A stretch of 64,000 bases of DNA, taken from Gemmatimonadaceae bacterium (lineage in GTDB: Bacteria > Gemmatimonadota > Gemmatimonadetes > Gemmatimonadales > Gemmatimonadaceae). The position numbers were made by a program, and so were the translations under genes. A model generated the notes under the pieces. The model was not told where the DNA came from. It worked only from the letters and a program-made list of their open reading frames with translations, and did not search any database. The number at the start of each line of letters is the position of its first letter. Positions within the stretch are counted from its first letter, which is position 1. The DNA is taken from positions 38,095 to 102,094 of the forward strand of contig JALHNZ010000008.1 in NCBI GenBank assembly GCA_022843265.1. Direction: 5' to 3'. Positions 26,001-34,069 of this stretch are shown here, piece after piece.

Positions 26001-26558
26001 ATGCTCAGCTCATCACGCACCGCATTCTCCACGCCAACGCTACGCGCGCGCACACTGTTTGTCGTCTCGGTGTCGCTCACGGCCGCGTTGTGGCTCATGC
26101 CGCGATCCGCCAGCGCCCAGATGGAGCCCAAGCGTACGGCCACGCCCGCGGTCACGATGTCGCAGGTGCTGCCCATGAATGTGAACGCAGACGGCGTGGC
26201 CATTCACGGCTATGATCCCGTGGCGTATTTCACCGCGGGCGCACCGACGAAAGGCACCACCGCGTTCACCGCCACGTGGCAAGGCGCCACGTTCCGGTTT
26301 GCGTCTGCGGCAAATCGTGATGTGTTCATCGCGAAGCCCGACGCGTACGCACCACAGTACGGTGGGTACTGCGCCATGGGCATGGTAGGTGGCGCCAAAT
26401 TCGACGTCGACCCTTCGGCCTGGCGCGTGGAAAACGGTCGACTGTACCTGAACAAGGACCCGCGCACGCAGAAGTCGTGGTTGCGCGACGTACCGGGGCA
26501 CATTGTGAAGGCCGATGCGAAGTGGCCGACCGTCGTGGCGAAAGAAAAGAAGCAGTAA
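26001..26558 (+). CDS. exported YHS-domain protein
   Basis: A 185-residue protein whose ATG at 26001 opens a signal peptide (TLFVVSVSLTAALWLMPRSASAQ). The YHS domain reads GVAIHGYDPVAYFTAGAPTKGTTAFTATWQGATFRFASAANRDVFIAKPDAYAPQYGGYCAMGMVGG. YHS domains are small Cys-containing domains found near metal-handling proteins; the YCAMGM cysteine is present. The C-terminus (NKDPRTQKSWLRDVPGHIVKADAKWP) is common to the exported seafood-like YHS subgroup of unknown role. Confidence 0.85.
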   Translation: MLSSSRTAFSTPTLRARTLFVVSVSLTAALWLMPRSASAQMEPKRTATPAVTMSQVLPMNVNADGVAIHGYDPVAYFTAGAPTKGTTAFTATWQGATFRFASAANRDVFIAKPDAYAPQYGGYCAMGMVGGAKFDVDPSAWRVENGRLYLNKDPRTQKSWLRDVPGHIVKADAKWPTVVAKEKKQ

Positions 26559-26585
26559 CGCCGAGGAAGCGTATCGAACGCTCGC

Positions 26586-26614
26586 TTGACAAATGCGCAG
26601 GCCCCCGTCAGGAT
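26586..26614 (+). promoter_or_regulatory. candidate promoter of the aroF leader
   Basis: TTGACA (26586-26591), a perfect -35 box, is followed after 17 bp by CAGGAT (26609-26614), a weak -10. The predicted start is at about 26620-26622, right at the ATG of the leader peptide, so the leader may be translated leaderless. Confidence 0.5.
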
Positions 26615-26620
26615 TGACGC

Positions 26621-26701
26621 ATGCGCCACAACGCCAGCTTTTATGCCTATTGGTTTACGCCGACCCCCACGGGCCACGGCGTCGGGCACTGCTGCGCGTA
26701 A
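26621..26701 (+). CDS. aroF leader peptide with aromatic control codons
   Basis: A 26-codon open frame beginning MRHNASFYAYWFTP. Codons 7-12 are Phe Tyr Ala Tyr Trp Phe (26639-26656), five aromatic codons out of six, directly in front of a terminator hairpin and the gene for DAHP synthase, the entry step of aromatic amino-acid synthesis. The layout and even the style resemble pheL-type attenuator leaders. A ribosome stalled on these codons for lack of charged aromatic tRNA would leave CACGGGCC at 26668-26675 free to pair with GGCCCGTG at 26726-26733, the 5' arm of the terminator. No other role is likely for such a peptide. Confidence 0.8.
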   Translation: MRHNASFYAYWFTPTPTGHGVGHCCA

Positions 26702-26724
26702 CGCGCTCCACCTGACGATCTGCG

Positions 26725-26756
26725 AGGCCCGTGCTCAATGCGCGGGCCTTTTTTAT
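26725..26756 (+). terminator. attenuator terminator before aroF
   Basis: AGGCCCG (26725-26731) pairs with CGGGCCT (26743-26749), followed by a run of six T (26749-26754). The alternative pairing of GGCCCGTG (26726-26733) with CACGGGCC (26668-26675) in the leader coding region is perfect over 8 bp and would destroy this hairpin (antiterminator). Confidence 0.85.
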
Positions 26757-26818
26757 TGGCCATCGCAGCGAGACGGTCGCCGAGTGGATCCCCACACTTT
26801 TTCTGGACTGGGACCCGC

Positions 26819-27859
26819 ATGATTATCGTGACCGCCGTAGGAACACCTGCCGATGACGTTGAAAACATTGTGGCACATGTGGAACGCGCCGGGCTGCGCG
26901 CGCACATCAGTCGTGGCGAGGAGCGCACCATTATTGGGTGCATCGGGGATCATGACAAACTGATCGCTGCCAACCTTACGCGACTGCCGGGCGTAGAGCA
27001 GGTGCTCAAGATCGGCAAGCCGTACAAGATTGCATCGCGTGCGTTTGCCGGGTCCGATACGATCGTTTCGCTGGGTGATGCGGCCGGTACGCGCGTTGGT
27101 GGGTCGGAGTTGGTGGTGATTGCCGGCCCATGCTCCGTCGAGGGTCGCGACATGCTGTTTCAGACGGCGCATGCCGTGCAGGCCTCAGGCGCACGCGCGC
27201 TGCGTGGTGGTGCATTCAAACCGCGTTCATCGCCGTACGCATTTCAGGGTATGGGGCGCGAGGCCCTCGAGCTGCTCGCCGAGGTGCGCGCGGAAACCGG
27301 ATTGCCGGTGGTGACGGAAGTGCTTGATCCACGGCAGGTGGAGCTGGTGTCGGAGTTTGCGGATGTGCTGCAAGTTGGCGCGCGCAACATGCAGAACTTC
27401 GCGTTGCTCACCGAAATCGGAAAATCGCATCGACCGGTGTTGCTCAAGCGCGGTTTATCAGCCACGATCACGGAACTGCTGATGGCCGCCGAGTATGTGC
27501 TGGCGCAGGGCAATACGCAGGTGATGTTGTGCGAGCGCGGTATTCGCACGTACGAAACGTCCACGCGCAATACGCTCGACATTGCCGCGATCCCGGTGCT
27601 CAAGCGCGAAACACATTTGCCGGTGCTCGTGGACCCGAGTCACGCCGCGGGTCAGGCCGCACTGGTGGCGCCGCTCGCGATGGCAGCGATTGCTGCGGGT
27701 GCAGACGGGCTGCTTGTGGAAGTGCATCCGGACCCCACGTGCGCGCAGTCCGACGGTGAACAGTCACTCACGTTTGCGGCGTTCGACAGTATGATGCGTC
27801 AGGCGCGTGTGGTGGCGCAGGCCATGGGACGCGAGTTGACGGTGCCGTTACTGGTCTAG
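26819..27859 (+). CDS. aroF: 3-deoxy-7-phosphoheptulonate (DAHP) synthase, type I-beta with N-terminal ferredoxin-like domain
   Basis: A 346-residue protein. ATG 26819 starts [25 protein letters not shown], the ferredoxin-like regulatory domain (about 1-75) found in Thermotoga-type DAHP synthases. The catalytic barrel has [72 protein letters not shown] and [12 protein letters not shown]. It condenses PEP and erythrose-4-phosphate, the first step of the shikimate pathway. Expression is apparently controlled by the aromatic leader/terminator upstream. Tail overlaps pheA by 12 bp. Confidence 0.95.
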   Translation: MIIVTAVGTPADDVENIVAHVERAGLRAHISRGEERTIIGCIGDHDKLIAANLTRLPGVEQVLKIGKPYKIASRAFAGSDTIVSLGDAAGTRVGGSELVVIAGPCSVEGRDMLFQTAHAVQASGARALRGGAFKPRSSPYAFQGMGREALELLAEVRAETGLPVVTEVLDPRQVELVSEFADVLQVGARNMQNFALLTEIGKSHRPVLLKRGLSATITELLMAAEYVLAQGNTQVMLCERGIRTYETSTRNTLDIAAIPVLKRETHLPVLVDPSHAAGQAALVAPLAMAAIAAGADGLLVEVHPDPTCAQSDGEQSLTFAAFDSMMRQARVVAQAMGRELTVPLLV

Positions 27860-28444
27860 TGTCACCCGATCGGCGGCGCGTGCGAGCACAACAAATCGTG
27901 TCCAGTTATGCGGTACGTCTTGCACTCCACGCGCCAGGACTTCGAGTCCGTATTGCTGCGCGGCACGTTCACTGGCAATCGCCGCCACCATGCGATCACC
28001 GCGTTCGCCCACTTCACGTGCGGCGCCCGCGGTGTCTGCGTGTGATTTGACTTCCAGCCACGGGTGCCGCGCGGCGAAGATCCGGCACTGCGCCAATGCC
28101 ACGGGGTGACTCCACACTTGCTGCACGGTCGCGAGCATCGCGCCTGGCACGCCGAGCACACACAGCTCGATGTTCAGCCGGTGTTCGTCGATTTGCACCA
28201 ACGCATCACCGGCGTTGTGCATGGCATCCAGCGCAATGTGCACTTTCCCGGCAATCGCATTCTCCACGGGAATCATGGCGCGATCGCAGTCGCCGTTCAC
28301 CACGGCGTGCAGCGCGTCGGGAAACGATGCATGCGGCACGCCGACCGCGCCGGCACCAAAGTGCTGATGCACGGCGGCGTCGGAGTACGCGCCCGGTTCT
28401 CCCTGATACGCGATGCGCTTGGTCACAGGTGCTCGGCCGTCCAC
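27848..28444 (-). CDS. pheA: prephenate dehydratase catalytic domain, no ACT domain
   Basis: A 198-residue protein with the PDT fold: RIAYQGEPGAYSDAAVHQHF, AMIPVENAIAGKVHIALDAM, LCVLGVPGAMLATVQQVWSHPVALAQC, and the catalytic/specificity motif NWTRFVVLAR near the C-terminus. It converts prephenate to phenylpyruvate in phenylalanine synthesis. Typical monofunctional PDTs are about 280 residues with a C-terminal ACT domain (ESRP motif) for Phe feedback; here the protein ends 14 residues after TRF, so allosteric control is absent. Starts at GTG 28444, or GTG 28426. Convergent with aroF. Confidence 0.85.
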   Translation of the reverse strand: MDGRAPVTKRIAYQGEPGAYSDAAVHQHFGAGAVGVPHASFPDALHAVVNGDCDRAMIPVENAIAGKVHIALDAMHNAGDALVQIDEHRLNIELCVLGVPGAMLATVQQVWSHPVALAQCRIFAARHPWLEVKSHADTAGAAREVGERGDRMVAAIASERAAQQYGLEVLARGVQDVPHNWTRFVVLARAADRVTLDQ

Positions 28445-28471
28445 TGTGCGATGCGAGTGTTCATGAATGCA

Positions 28472-28920
28472 TCAATCCTGAATGACTGGTAAAGTACGCG
28501 GTACTACGGCGCGTCCGAGTTGACCGAGATCACCGCCGTACCGGATGCTGCGCGTTTTCGGATCATACACCATGTGTCGCACGCCCGTCTCCACCACTCC
28601 ATAGACGATTTTGCTCGTCGACGGTCAACGCGTACGACAACGACGCCGCTGTACCGGGCAGCACGTATTCGCTCACGTCGTTGGCGTGGCGATCAACCGG
28701 CCACATCGTTGCCGGTCGGGCCCGCTAACCAGATGTGGTCGCCGGCTGGCGCGACGCACGGATCGCGCGGGCGACCCTGCCAGGGCACATCCCAGGCGCT
28801 GTGTTACACAGAATCCGGAGCCGCCGCGCGCGCTTGTGCGTGCGCGTGTGAGCCAGGTGTAAGCGACACTGAAAAAAGCGACAGCGACGCGACAGTAAGG
28901 CGGAGTGATCGAGTAGGCAT
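28472..28920 (-). pseudogene. degraded virginiamycin B lyase (Vgb)-like gene
   Basis: The ATG at 28920 opens a normal signal peptide (SLRLTVASLSLFSVSLTPGSHA), but an in-frame stop follows after about 38 codons. Beyond it, in shifting frames, come clear fragments of the streptogramin-lyase beta-propeller: WDVPWQGRPRDP...IWLAGPTGND, YVLPGTAASLSYALTVDEQNRLW, VYGVVETGVRHMVYDPKT and the ending LGQLGRAVVP. Stops and at least two frame changes make it a pseudogene; large central parts of the propeller are also missing. The intact family are exported beta-propeller proteins. Confidence 0.75.
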
Positions 28921-29290
28921 GTGCTCTCCAGCTGTCCGGATTTGTGAAAAGTACAGACGAGGGGTGACACATAACGTGCATTCGACAGTACAAAGACACC
29001 AGATGCGACATCGATTTGATTGATGCAATCAAGTGCCGCATCAATGATTCTATACTGTAGAGACGCACTCGCGCCTGCTGAATGATACGAGTGGCGACGA
29101 CTGGATGCTGAGTCGCACACGACTGCTGCAAGGCAATTGCAGACGCGCGACTTCCGCTCTAGTTTGCCCGTTCATCAACTGTCACGATGCCGTTCAGCGA
29201 ACGATGCACGGTCATCGTACACAAGCATCGTGACAGCTGATCCCACCTGCGGCTGTCGACCGTGCTGTTCTGATTCCCCGACCGCGTGCT
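28921..29290. other. 370 bp without a recognisable gene
   Basis: Between the Vgb-like pseudogene start and the PH-domain-like gene. Probably holds the old pseudogene promoter and the promoter of the following gene. Translations in all frames give no known domain, and I see no hairpin or repeat that stands out. Confidence 0.4.
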
Positions 29291-29749
29291 GTGTTGAGTA
29301 CCGCCGCTGTCGCAACCCGACCTACCGTGCGTCCTCTGCTTACCGCCGATTTCTCGGACATTCACAACGCGCTCGGTCCCGACGAGCGGTTGCTCGCGGT
29401 GCTGCATGGCAGTGATGAACGTGGCGCTGCAAACTGGGTGATTACATCGCGCCGATTGTTGATTCTCGCGCAGACACATCCAGAGACGAATGTCGCGCAT
29501 GTGATGCACGCTGCGATCACGTGCGTCGAAATGCGCGCAGATCCGCTTGGTACGTCACTGCGTGTGCGTGCGACCGGACGACAGTTGCATTTGCAAACGA
29601 TCGACGCCGCACAGGCCACACAGTTCTGTTCGCTGTTGCGCGAGCGTGCGGGGTTGGGCACGCCGGCGTATGGGACACCGGCGATTGCGCCAGTGCAGAC
29701 GCGTCGTTCAACAGATCGGCTGCCGGCGGTACGGCTGGCGGCGCGCTAG
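29291..29749 (+). CDS. hypothetical protein, PH-like fold candidate
   Basis: A 152-residue soluble protein. ALGPDERLLAVLHGSDERGAANWVITSRRLLILAQTHPETNVAHVMHAAITCVEMRADPLGTSLRVRATGRQLHLQTI has the alternating beta pattern and the WVITSRRLLIL strand of bacterial PH-like (YokE/bPH) domains. The N-terminal 20 and C-terminal 25 residues look disordered. Starts at GTG 29291 (TTG 29294 also possible). No neighbouring partner on the same strand. Role unknown. Confidence 0.5.
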   Translation: MLSTAAVATRPTVRPLLTADFSDIHNALGPDERLLAVLHGSDERGAANWVITSRRLLILAQTHPETNVAHVMHAAITCVEMRADPLGTSLRVRATGRQLHLQTIDAAQATQFCSLLRERAGLGTPAYGTPAIAPVQTRRSTDRLPAVRLAAR

Positions 29750-29803
29750 GGATTCGATCGCGACTCGGAGCCCGCAGTGCTCCGGCGGCAGAAGCGGGTG
29801 TGC

Positions 29804-31030
29804 TCAGTCGCCGGGGTAGACGGCCCAGAGCTCAGGGCGTCCGATGTTGCAATGGACGACGCGACCGAGCAGGCCGAACGCGGTGAGGGATGTGAAGAGC
29901 GTGAGGCGAGTCTGCTGATGTGCGCCGCCAAACGTTTTGCGATGGACACGAGCGAGAGCCCGTTCACGATTGGCGCGCGACGGCACGGGGTGGAAGATGA
30001 ACTCCACGCCGGGTGAACGTTCGGGCTCGTCGTCCTGCCATGTATCGAGCTGGCGGATTGCGTTCACAACTTTCGACGTACCGACGCGCTGCGCCGCAGC
30101 GGCATCCGCGTTGTACACGATCGGACGCGAGAGCGATGGCAACAGCAATACGGCAACAAACGTCCACAGCGTGCTGAGCGCCGGGAGCGCGAGCCAGAAC
30201 GCGGCGTCCGTTGCCGACCACGGGAGTATCGGTGCGAAGAGCGCGACGCCGGCAACTGGCCAGAGCACGGCGCGCAACAGACCACGACGTCGTGCACCCG
30301 TGGTGAACTGCGTGTGACGGCGTGCAAACTGCACGGCGAGCAGATCACGGTGTTCCGGCGCCGTCCAGCGGGCGGGAATCCAGAGCGTTGGCGCCCGGAC
30401 ACCGATCCATCCACCAACGAAGGCTTCGTCGGTGGCGTGCACCACACGCACGGCGGTATCACGCACGCCGTGCTCAAGGGCGAGCGCACCGACTGATTCG
30501 TCTGCGGGTTCTGTGCGCAGCGACGCCACGAGCTTCGCAATGAATCCCTGTGCAACAATCAGTGCGATTGACGCACCGAAGATCACACCGAGTACTCCGA
30601 CCAATCCGAGTTGCGAGGCGGCGAGTGCGGCACCGAATGTGACGCCCGCAAGTATTGCGCCTTGCACAAACACGCCACGAAGCCAGGCAGTGAACCATTT
30701 AAAAAACGAGGGCCGTTCGCGCACGGCGATTGCACCACCAATGAACTCTACGATTGCGAGCAACACGGTGTGGCCGGCAAACACCATCAGAACGAGCAGG
30801 GGCGCATTGACTGCTGCAGCGAGCGGTACGCCTGCGATGGGCCAGTCGCTCGGCACGCGCACAATACCGGTGAGCAACGCCGCAAGCCATATCACAGAAA
30901 GCAAGACAGAACCGCCGACACCCGTGATGCCGAGCAGCAGTCGTCGCCGCGCAAACGACAGCGTTCTGCGTTCGGCGTCCTGTACGACGTCTGCTAAATC
31001 TGCGTTGTGCGGAGCAATTGGAAGCGACAT
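29804..31030 (-). CDS. integral membrane protein resembling an M48 protease without its zinc motif
   Basis: A 408-residue protein (ATG 31030) with several membrane spans, e.g. LLLGITGVGGSVLLSVIWLAALL, PLLVLMVFAGHTVLLAIVEFIGGAI and FVQGAILAGVTFGAALAAS. The later part (AFVGGWIGVRAPTLWIPARWTAPEHRDLLAVQFARRH) is laid out like the region before and at the HExxH helix of HtpX/Ste24 proteins, but the HExxH itself is absent (FARRHTQFTT). The end GLLGRVVHCNIGRPELWAVYPGD is well conserved-looking. I regard it as a pseudo-enzyme candidate; the M48 link is weak. Confidence 0.55.
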   Translation of the reverse strand: MSLPIAPHNADLADVVQDAERRTLSFARRRLLLGITGVGGSVLLSVIWLAALLTGIVRVPSDWPIAGVPLAAAVNAPLLVLMVFAGHTVLLAIVEFIGGAIAVRERPSFFKWFTAWLRGVFVQGAILAGVTFGAALAASQLGLVGVLGVIFGASIALIVAQGFIAKLVASLRTEPADESVGALALEHGVRDTAVRVVHATDEAFVGGWIGVRAPTLWIPARWTAPEHRDLLAVQFARRHTQFTTGARRRGLLRAVLWPVAGVALFAPILPWSATDAAFWLALPALSTLWTFVAVLLLPSLSRPIVYNADAAAAQRVGTSKVVNAIRQLDTWQDDEPERSPGVEFIFHPVPSRANRERALARVHRKTFGGAHQQTRLTLFTSLTAFGLLGRVVHCNIGRPELWAVYPGD

Positions 31031-31156
31031 AACCTGACTCAAGCGAAGCATGGGCAAGGCAAAGGTGCCTTCGCGGATCCGCTTGTTCAGTGTGCGACGC
31101 GCGCGTTTCGTTCCCGGTGTGGGAGTGCTACCGTACAGTTAGCAGACAGTGACTGA

Positions 31157-32281
31157 TCACGGCGCGACGGTGGGTTGTGACGTGCGCAGCAGCTCGTCAG
31201 GACGACGGCGAAACCAGCTCGCCACCAGGTAGAACTCGTCGAGATCGTGCATCGGGACATCGCCACCGCGTGGGTCGGCCTCGTGAAAGATTCGCTGCGA
31301 CATGGCCTGTAGCGCCGTCTCCTGCTCTGCCGTGCTCGGCAGCGGAAGTTCAGCGCGTACGGTGCCGCGCCGAATGATGTAGGCACGACCATTTTCAGAC
31401 GAATCGCCCGTCCGGTAGACAAAAGAGAGCCGGTCCATGCTGGCGTGAAAGCGTGTCACTCGCAGCCATAACCACTCCAGTAGCTCAGCGCGGTCACGCC
31501 ATACGGCGGCGCGTTCAAACTCAAGCGCTTCTGATGCAATGCGCATGCGTTCGCGTGCTCGCAGCAGTGGTTCGTTGGTGCGCGCATTCAGAAAATCACG
31601 CACGAGCTTGACGCTGTGCGTGTACTGCGCTGCGTTGCCGGTGCCGATGCACGGACCCGGGCAGCTGCCTATCTCTGCGCGCAGGCAACCGGGTGTACGC
31701 AGTCGGCGTGGCCCACGCGGTGGCGCGGCGTCTGCAAACCAGAGCGGACGCGCGGCGTTCGCGCCGTTGGATTCTTCAAGCGTGCAATCGCGCACCGCTG
31801 CAATTTCTGCCAGCGCATGCACGGCATCGGACAAATGCGACACTCGGCGGAACGGGCCCCACAAGTCTGATGCGCGCGCATCGTCTGTTCGGCGCACCAC
31901 ACGTAATCCAGGCACGCTCCCGGCAGTCAGTGCAACGTACGCACGCGGCCATTCATCGGAGACCATGGCGGAGTTGAAGTGCGGACGATGCTGCTTGATG
32001 AGCCGAAGTTCATCGAGCAGCGCGCCGAACTCATTGGGTGCGTACTGCCACTCGATGGTAAACGTATGCCGCAGAATTTTTGCTGACTTGTTGCGTCTTC
32101 CCTTGGCGCGAAAGTAGGAGAGCAACCGGGTGCGCAGCGCGCGCGATTTGCCCACGTACAGCACCCGGCCCGCCTCAGCGAGCATGCGATACGTTCCCGG
32201 TCTGTTTTCGCAGCTGCCGCGCACGAGTTCGAGCAGCGCGCGGCGCTGCGGTAGCGTATGGCGACCTACGCGTGAGGCCAT
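31157..32281 (-). CDS. UvrC-like GIY-YIG nuclease (Cho-type)
   Basis: A 374-residue protein with an N-terminal GIY-YIG domain (PGTYRMLAEAGRVLYVGKSRALRTRLLSYF), as in UvrC and Cho, and a central UVR-like helix pair (LLRARERMRIASEALEFERAAVWRDRAELL) that in UvrC contacts UvrB. It lacks the UvrC C-terminal RNase-H-like nuclease and HhH domains, so it would make only a 3' incision in nucleotide excision repair. ATG 32281 is preferred; a TTG at 32371 would extend it without similarity. Cys-containing stretch RTPGCLRAEIGSCPGPC also matches UvrC. Confidence 0.82.
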   Translation of the reverse strand: MASRVGRHTLPQRRALLELVRGSCENRPGTYRMLAEAGRVLYVGKSRALRTRLLSYFRAKGRRNKSAKILRHTFTIEWQYAPNEFGALLDELRLIKQHRPHFNSAMVSDEWPRAYVALTAGSVPGLRVVRRTDDARASDLWGPFRRVSHLSDAVHALAEIAAVRDCTLEESNGANAARPLWFADAAPPRGPRRLRTPGCLRAEIGSCPGPCIGTGNAAQYTHSVKLVRDFLNARTNEPLLRARERMRIASEALEFERAAVWRDRAELLEWLWLRVTRFHASMDRLSFVYRTGDSSENGRAYIIRRGTVRAELPLPSTAEQETALQAMSQRIFHEADPRGGDVPMHDLDEFYLVASWFRRRPDELLRTSQPTVAP

Positions 32282-32351
32282 CTGGTCCGCGAGAAGTGTC
32301 GCGCGAGCAACAATAGTTCCTTGAGCCGAGAGGGTGCGTACAGTATGGCCG

Positions 32352-32666
32352 TCAGAGCGCCGTGAACGCAATCTTCACGCTCACCGTGTCACCATCTCCT
32401 TTCTGGCCGCGAATTGTTTTAGGCACCGCGAGCAGCGTACGGCCATCTTTTCCGCGCCATACGCTGGTCTGCCACGTCTGATCATCAACCGTGGCGACGA
32501 CCGGTGTGCGTCCCCATCCGTGCGTGACGGGCGGCGCGAACTCTTCAGGAACCGGAGCGAAGAACCATCCGCCCGGTCCATCATAGCGAAAGAGCGTCGC
32601 TGTAAACGCGCCGCCAAAGCGCGCCGTGTTATCGCTCGGGGTCGAAGACTGTCGCGTCGAGGCCAT
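32352..32666 (-). CDS. DUF1905 domain-containing protein
   Basis: A 104-residue protein: FGGAFTATLFRYDGPGGWFFAPVPEEFAPPVTHGWGRTPVVATVDDQTWQTSVWRGKDGRTLLAVPKTIRG is a complete DUF1905 domain, a small beta-barrel often fused to or next to YdeI-type proteins. The ATG at 32666 lies in the tail of the WYL-regulator pseudogene (another frame), so the start region may have been reshaped; the domain itself begins about 15 residues in. Function unknown. Confidence 0.82.
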   Translation of the reverse strand: MASTRQSSTPSDNTARFGGAFTATLFRYDGPGGWFFAPVPEEFAPPVTHGWGRTPVVATVDDQTWQTSVWRGKDGRTLLAVPKTIRGQKGDGDTVSVKIAFTAL

Positions 32667-32935
32667 AGCGAGATTTCATGGTGTCAAAGAATGCCTGCAA
32701 CGTCCGGTCGACCTGGAGCGGATAACGCGCTGCCGTAGGCGCAAGCGCCGCGACTCGATCCAAACGAAAGGAACGGAAATCGGCGCGTAGCTCGCACCAC
32801 GTCCATCAAGTCGGCGATGTCACGGTAAATCGTACGCACCGAAACATCGAGTCGACTGGCGAGCCAGCGCGCCGTGGTGAGGCGGCGTCCACGCAGATAG
32901 TCTGTGATGCGATACAGTCGATCCGCGCGACGCAT
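32629..32935 (-). pseudogene. WYL/YafY-type transcriptional regulator with a central deletion
   Basis: The 5' part encodes the HTH_11 domain (RRADRLYRITDYLRGRRLTTARWLASRLDVSVRTIYRDIADLM). Immediately after it, in another frame, comes the very C-terminal part of a WYL regulator: WCELRADFRSFRLDRV, then YPLQVDRTLQAFFDTMKSRYG and a stop at 32629. The roughly 150 residues of the WYL domain in between are missing. The junction at about 32818 joins DLMD to WCEL out of frame. The gene is dead. Its tail overlaps the DUF1905 gene, formerly its downstream neighbour. Confidence 0.78.
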
Positions 32936-32955
32936 TCGTGGCTTACAAACTCCGG

Positions 32956-33996
32956 TTAGTGCGCGCCGACGGCCCCTTTCGGGTTACCAACCTTCAGTAC
33001 GCCAACGGCGCCCTTGGTTGCGTCGGCAAACGCGTGGCTGACAAAGGGATAAATGCCTTCTTCCATGGCGCGGCCTTCAAAGATGACGCCGCCGCCAACG
33101 GGTACGTTAAATGTCTGCACGCCTTCGAGTGGAGCGCCGAATCCGCCGACACGAACGCGATCAAAGATGGCACCAACAACGTGAAACGCCGATACCCGAT
33201 TCGGGCCGGCATTCACAACGTAGAAACGGATAAGCTCACCAGGGTCGGCAGGGACAGGATTTGCCGCGTACTGTCCCGCCACTCCGTTAAACACCACGTG
33301 ATCAGGGGAGAGGTCAAGTAACTGCGACCAATCCAGTCCGCGTAACGAGTCGGCGCCACTTGGCGGACCCAGATAAAACTCGCTCTGGACCAGCACCAGC
33401 TCTCGCGCCGGGGGCAAGGGCGTGACCGGATCCACGACGATTGCGCCGTACATGCCGTTGGCAATGTGCGCGGCAACGGGCGCCGTGCCGCAATGGTACA
33501 TGAACGCCCCCGGAACGCGCGCCACAAACTGGAACGAGAGCGAATCGCCGGGATTCACATTCACGTACGCACGGCTCGGCGCGATCTCCGCGGCGTGAAA
33601 ATCCATGGAGTGTGGAATCGGTGACACGTTCACAATCGTAAAGTTCACCGTGTCACCGACCGTCACACGAACAACCGGTCCGGGAATGACGGAGTCAAAC
33701 GCCCATCCATCGTAGACCACGCCGGGTGCAACGATGTGACGAACGTGCGCCGTGGTCATGCGCACGTTGTGTCGACGCTGCGTGCTGCGCGGCGGGGCCA
33801 TGGCACTGCGCTGCAGCGGAACGGCAGGATCGCCGATCTTCGCTTCGCCGTGCGACATTGCGGCCGGCGAAGGTCCGTCTGGCGCGTCCGTTTCCGCAGC
33901 ATCTGACGTTGCAGGTGTCGAATCGGAGTCTGGTGTGGCCGAACCGCAGGCCCACGAAAAGAGCACGAGCGAGAGCAGAGCAATCTGACGGGCCAC
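32956..33996 (-). CDS. copper nitrite reductase (NirK)-like lipoprotein
   Basis: A 346-residue two-cupredoxin protein with lipobox LFSWAC. By comparison with NirK the type 1 copper ligands are His129, Cys169, His177 and Met182 (PHSMDFHAAE; MYHCGTAPVAAHIANGM), and the type 2 ligands are His134, His168 and His320 (PFVSHAFADATKGAVG). The catalytic Asp132 and His271 (FHVVG) equivalents are also present. So it has everything needed to reduce nitrite to NO, anchored in an outer or inner membrane. The Asp/Pro-rich linker after the lipobox is long. No other denitrification gene is nearby. A multicopper-oxidase-like function cannot be excluded. Confidence 0.8.
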   Translation of the reverse strand: MARQIALLSLVLFSWACGSATPDSDSTPATSDAAETDAPDGPSPAAMSHGEAKIGDPAVPLQRSAMAPPRSTQRRHNVRMTTAHVRHIVAPGVVYDGWAFDSVIPGPVVRVTVGDTVNFTIVNVSPIPHSMDFHAAEIAPSRAYVNVNPGDSLSFQFVARVPGAFMYHCGTAPVAAHIANGMYGAIVVDPVTPLPPARELVLVQSEFYLGPPSGADSLRGLDWSQLLDLSPDHVVFNGVAGQYAANPVPADPGELIRFYVVNAGPNRVSAFHVVGAIFDRVRVGGFGAPLEGVQTFNVPVGGGVIFEGRAMEEGIYPFVSHAFADATKGAVGVLKVGNPKGAVGAH

Positions 33997-34069
33997 GATG
34001 GACTCCTTGAAGAGAGATCCGAAAGTTACCCGCCAATGCTCCCCCTCCGAGCGGCGTTCGTGCGATGTA

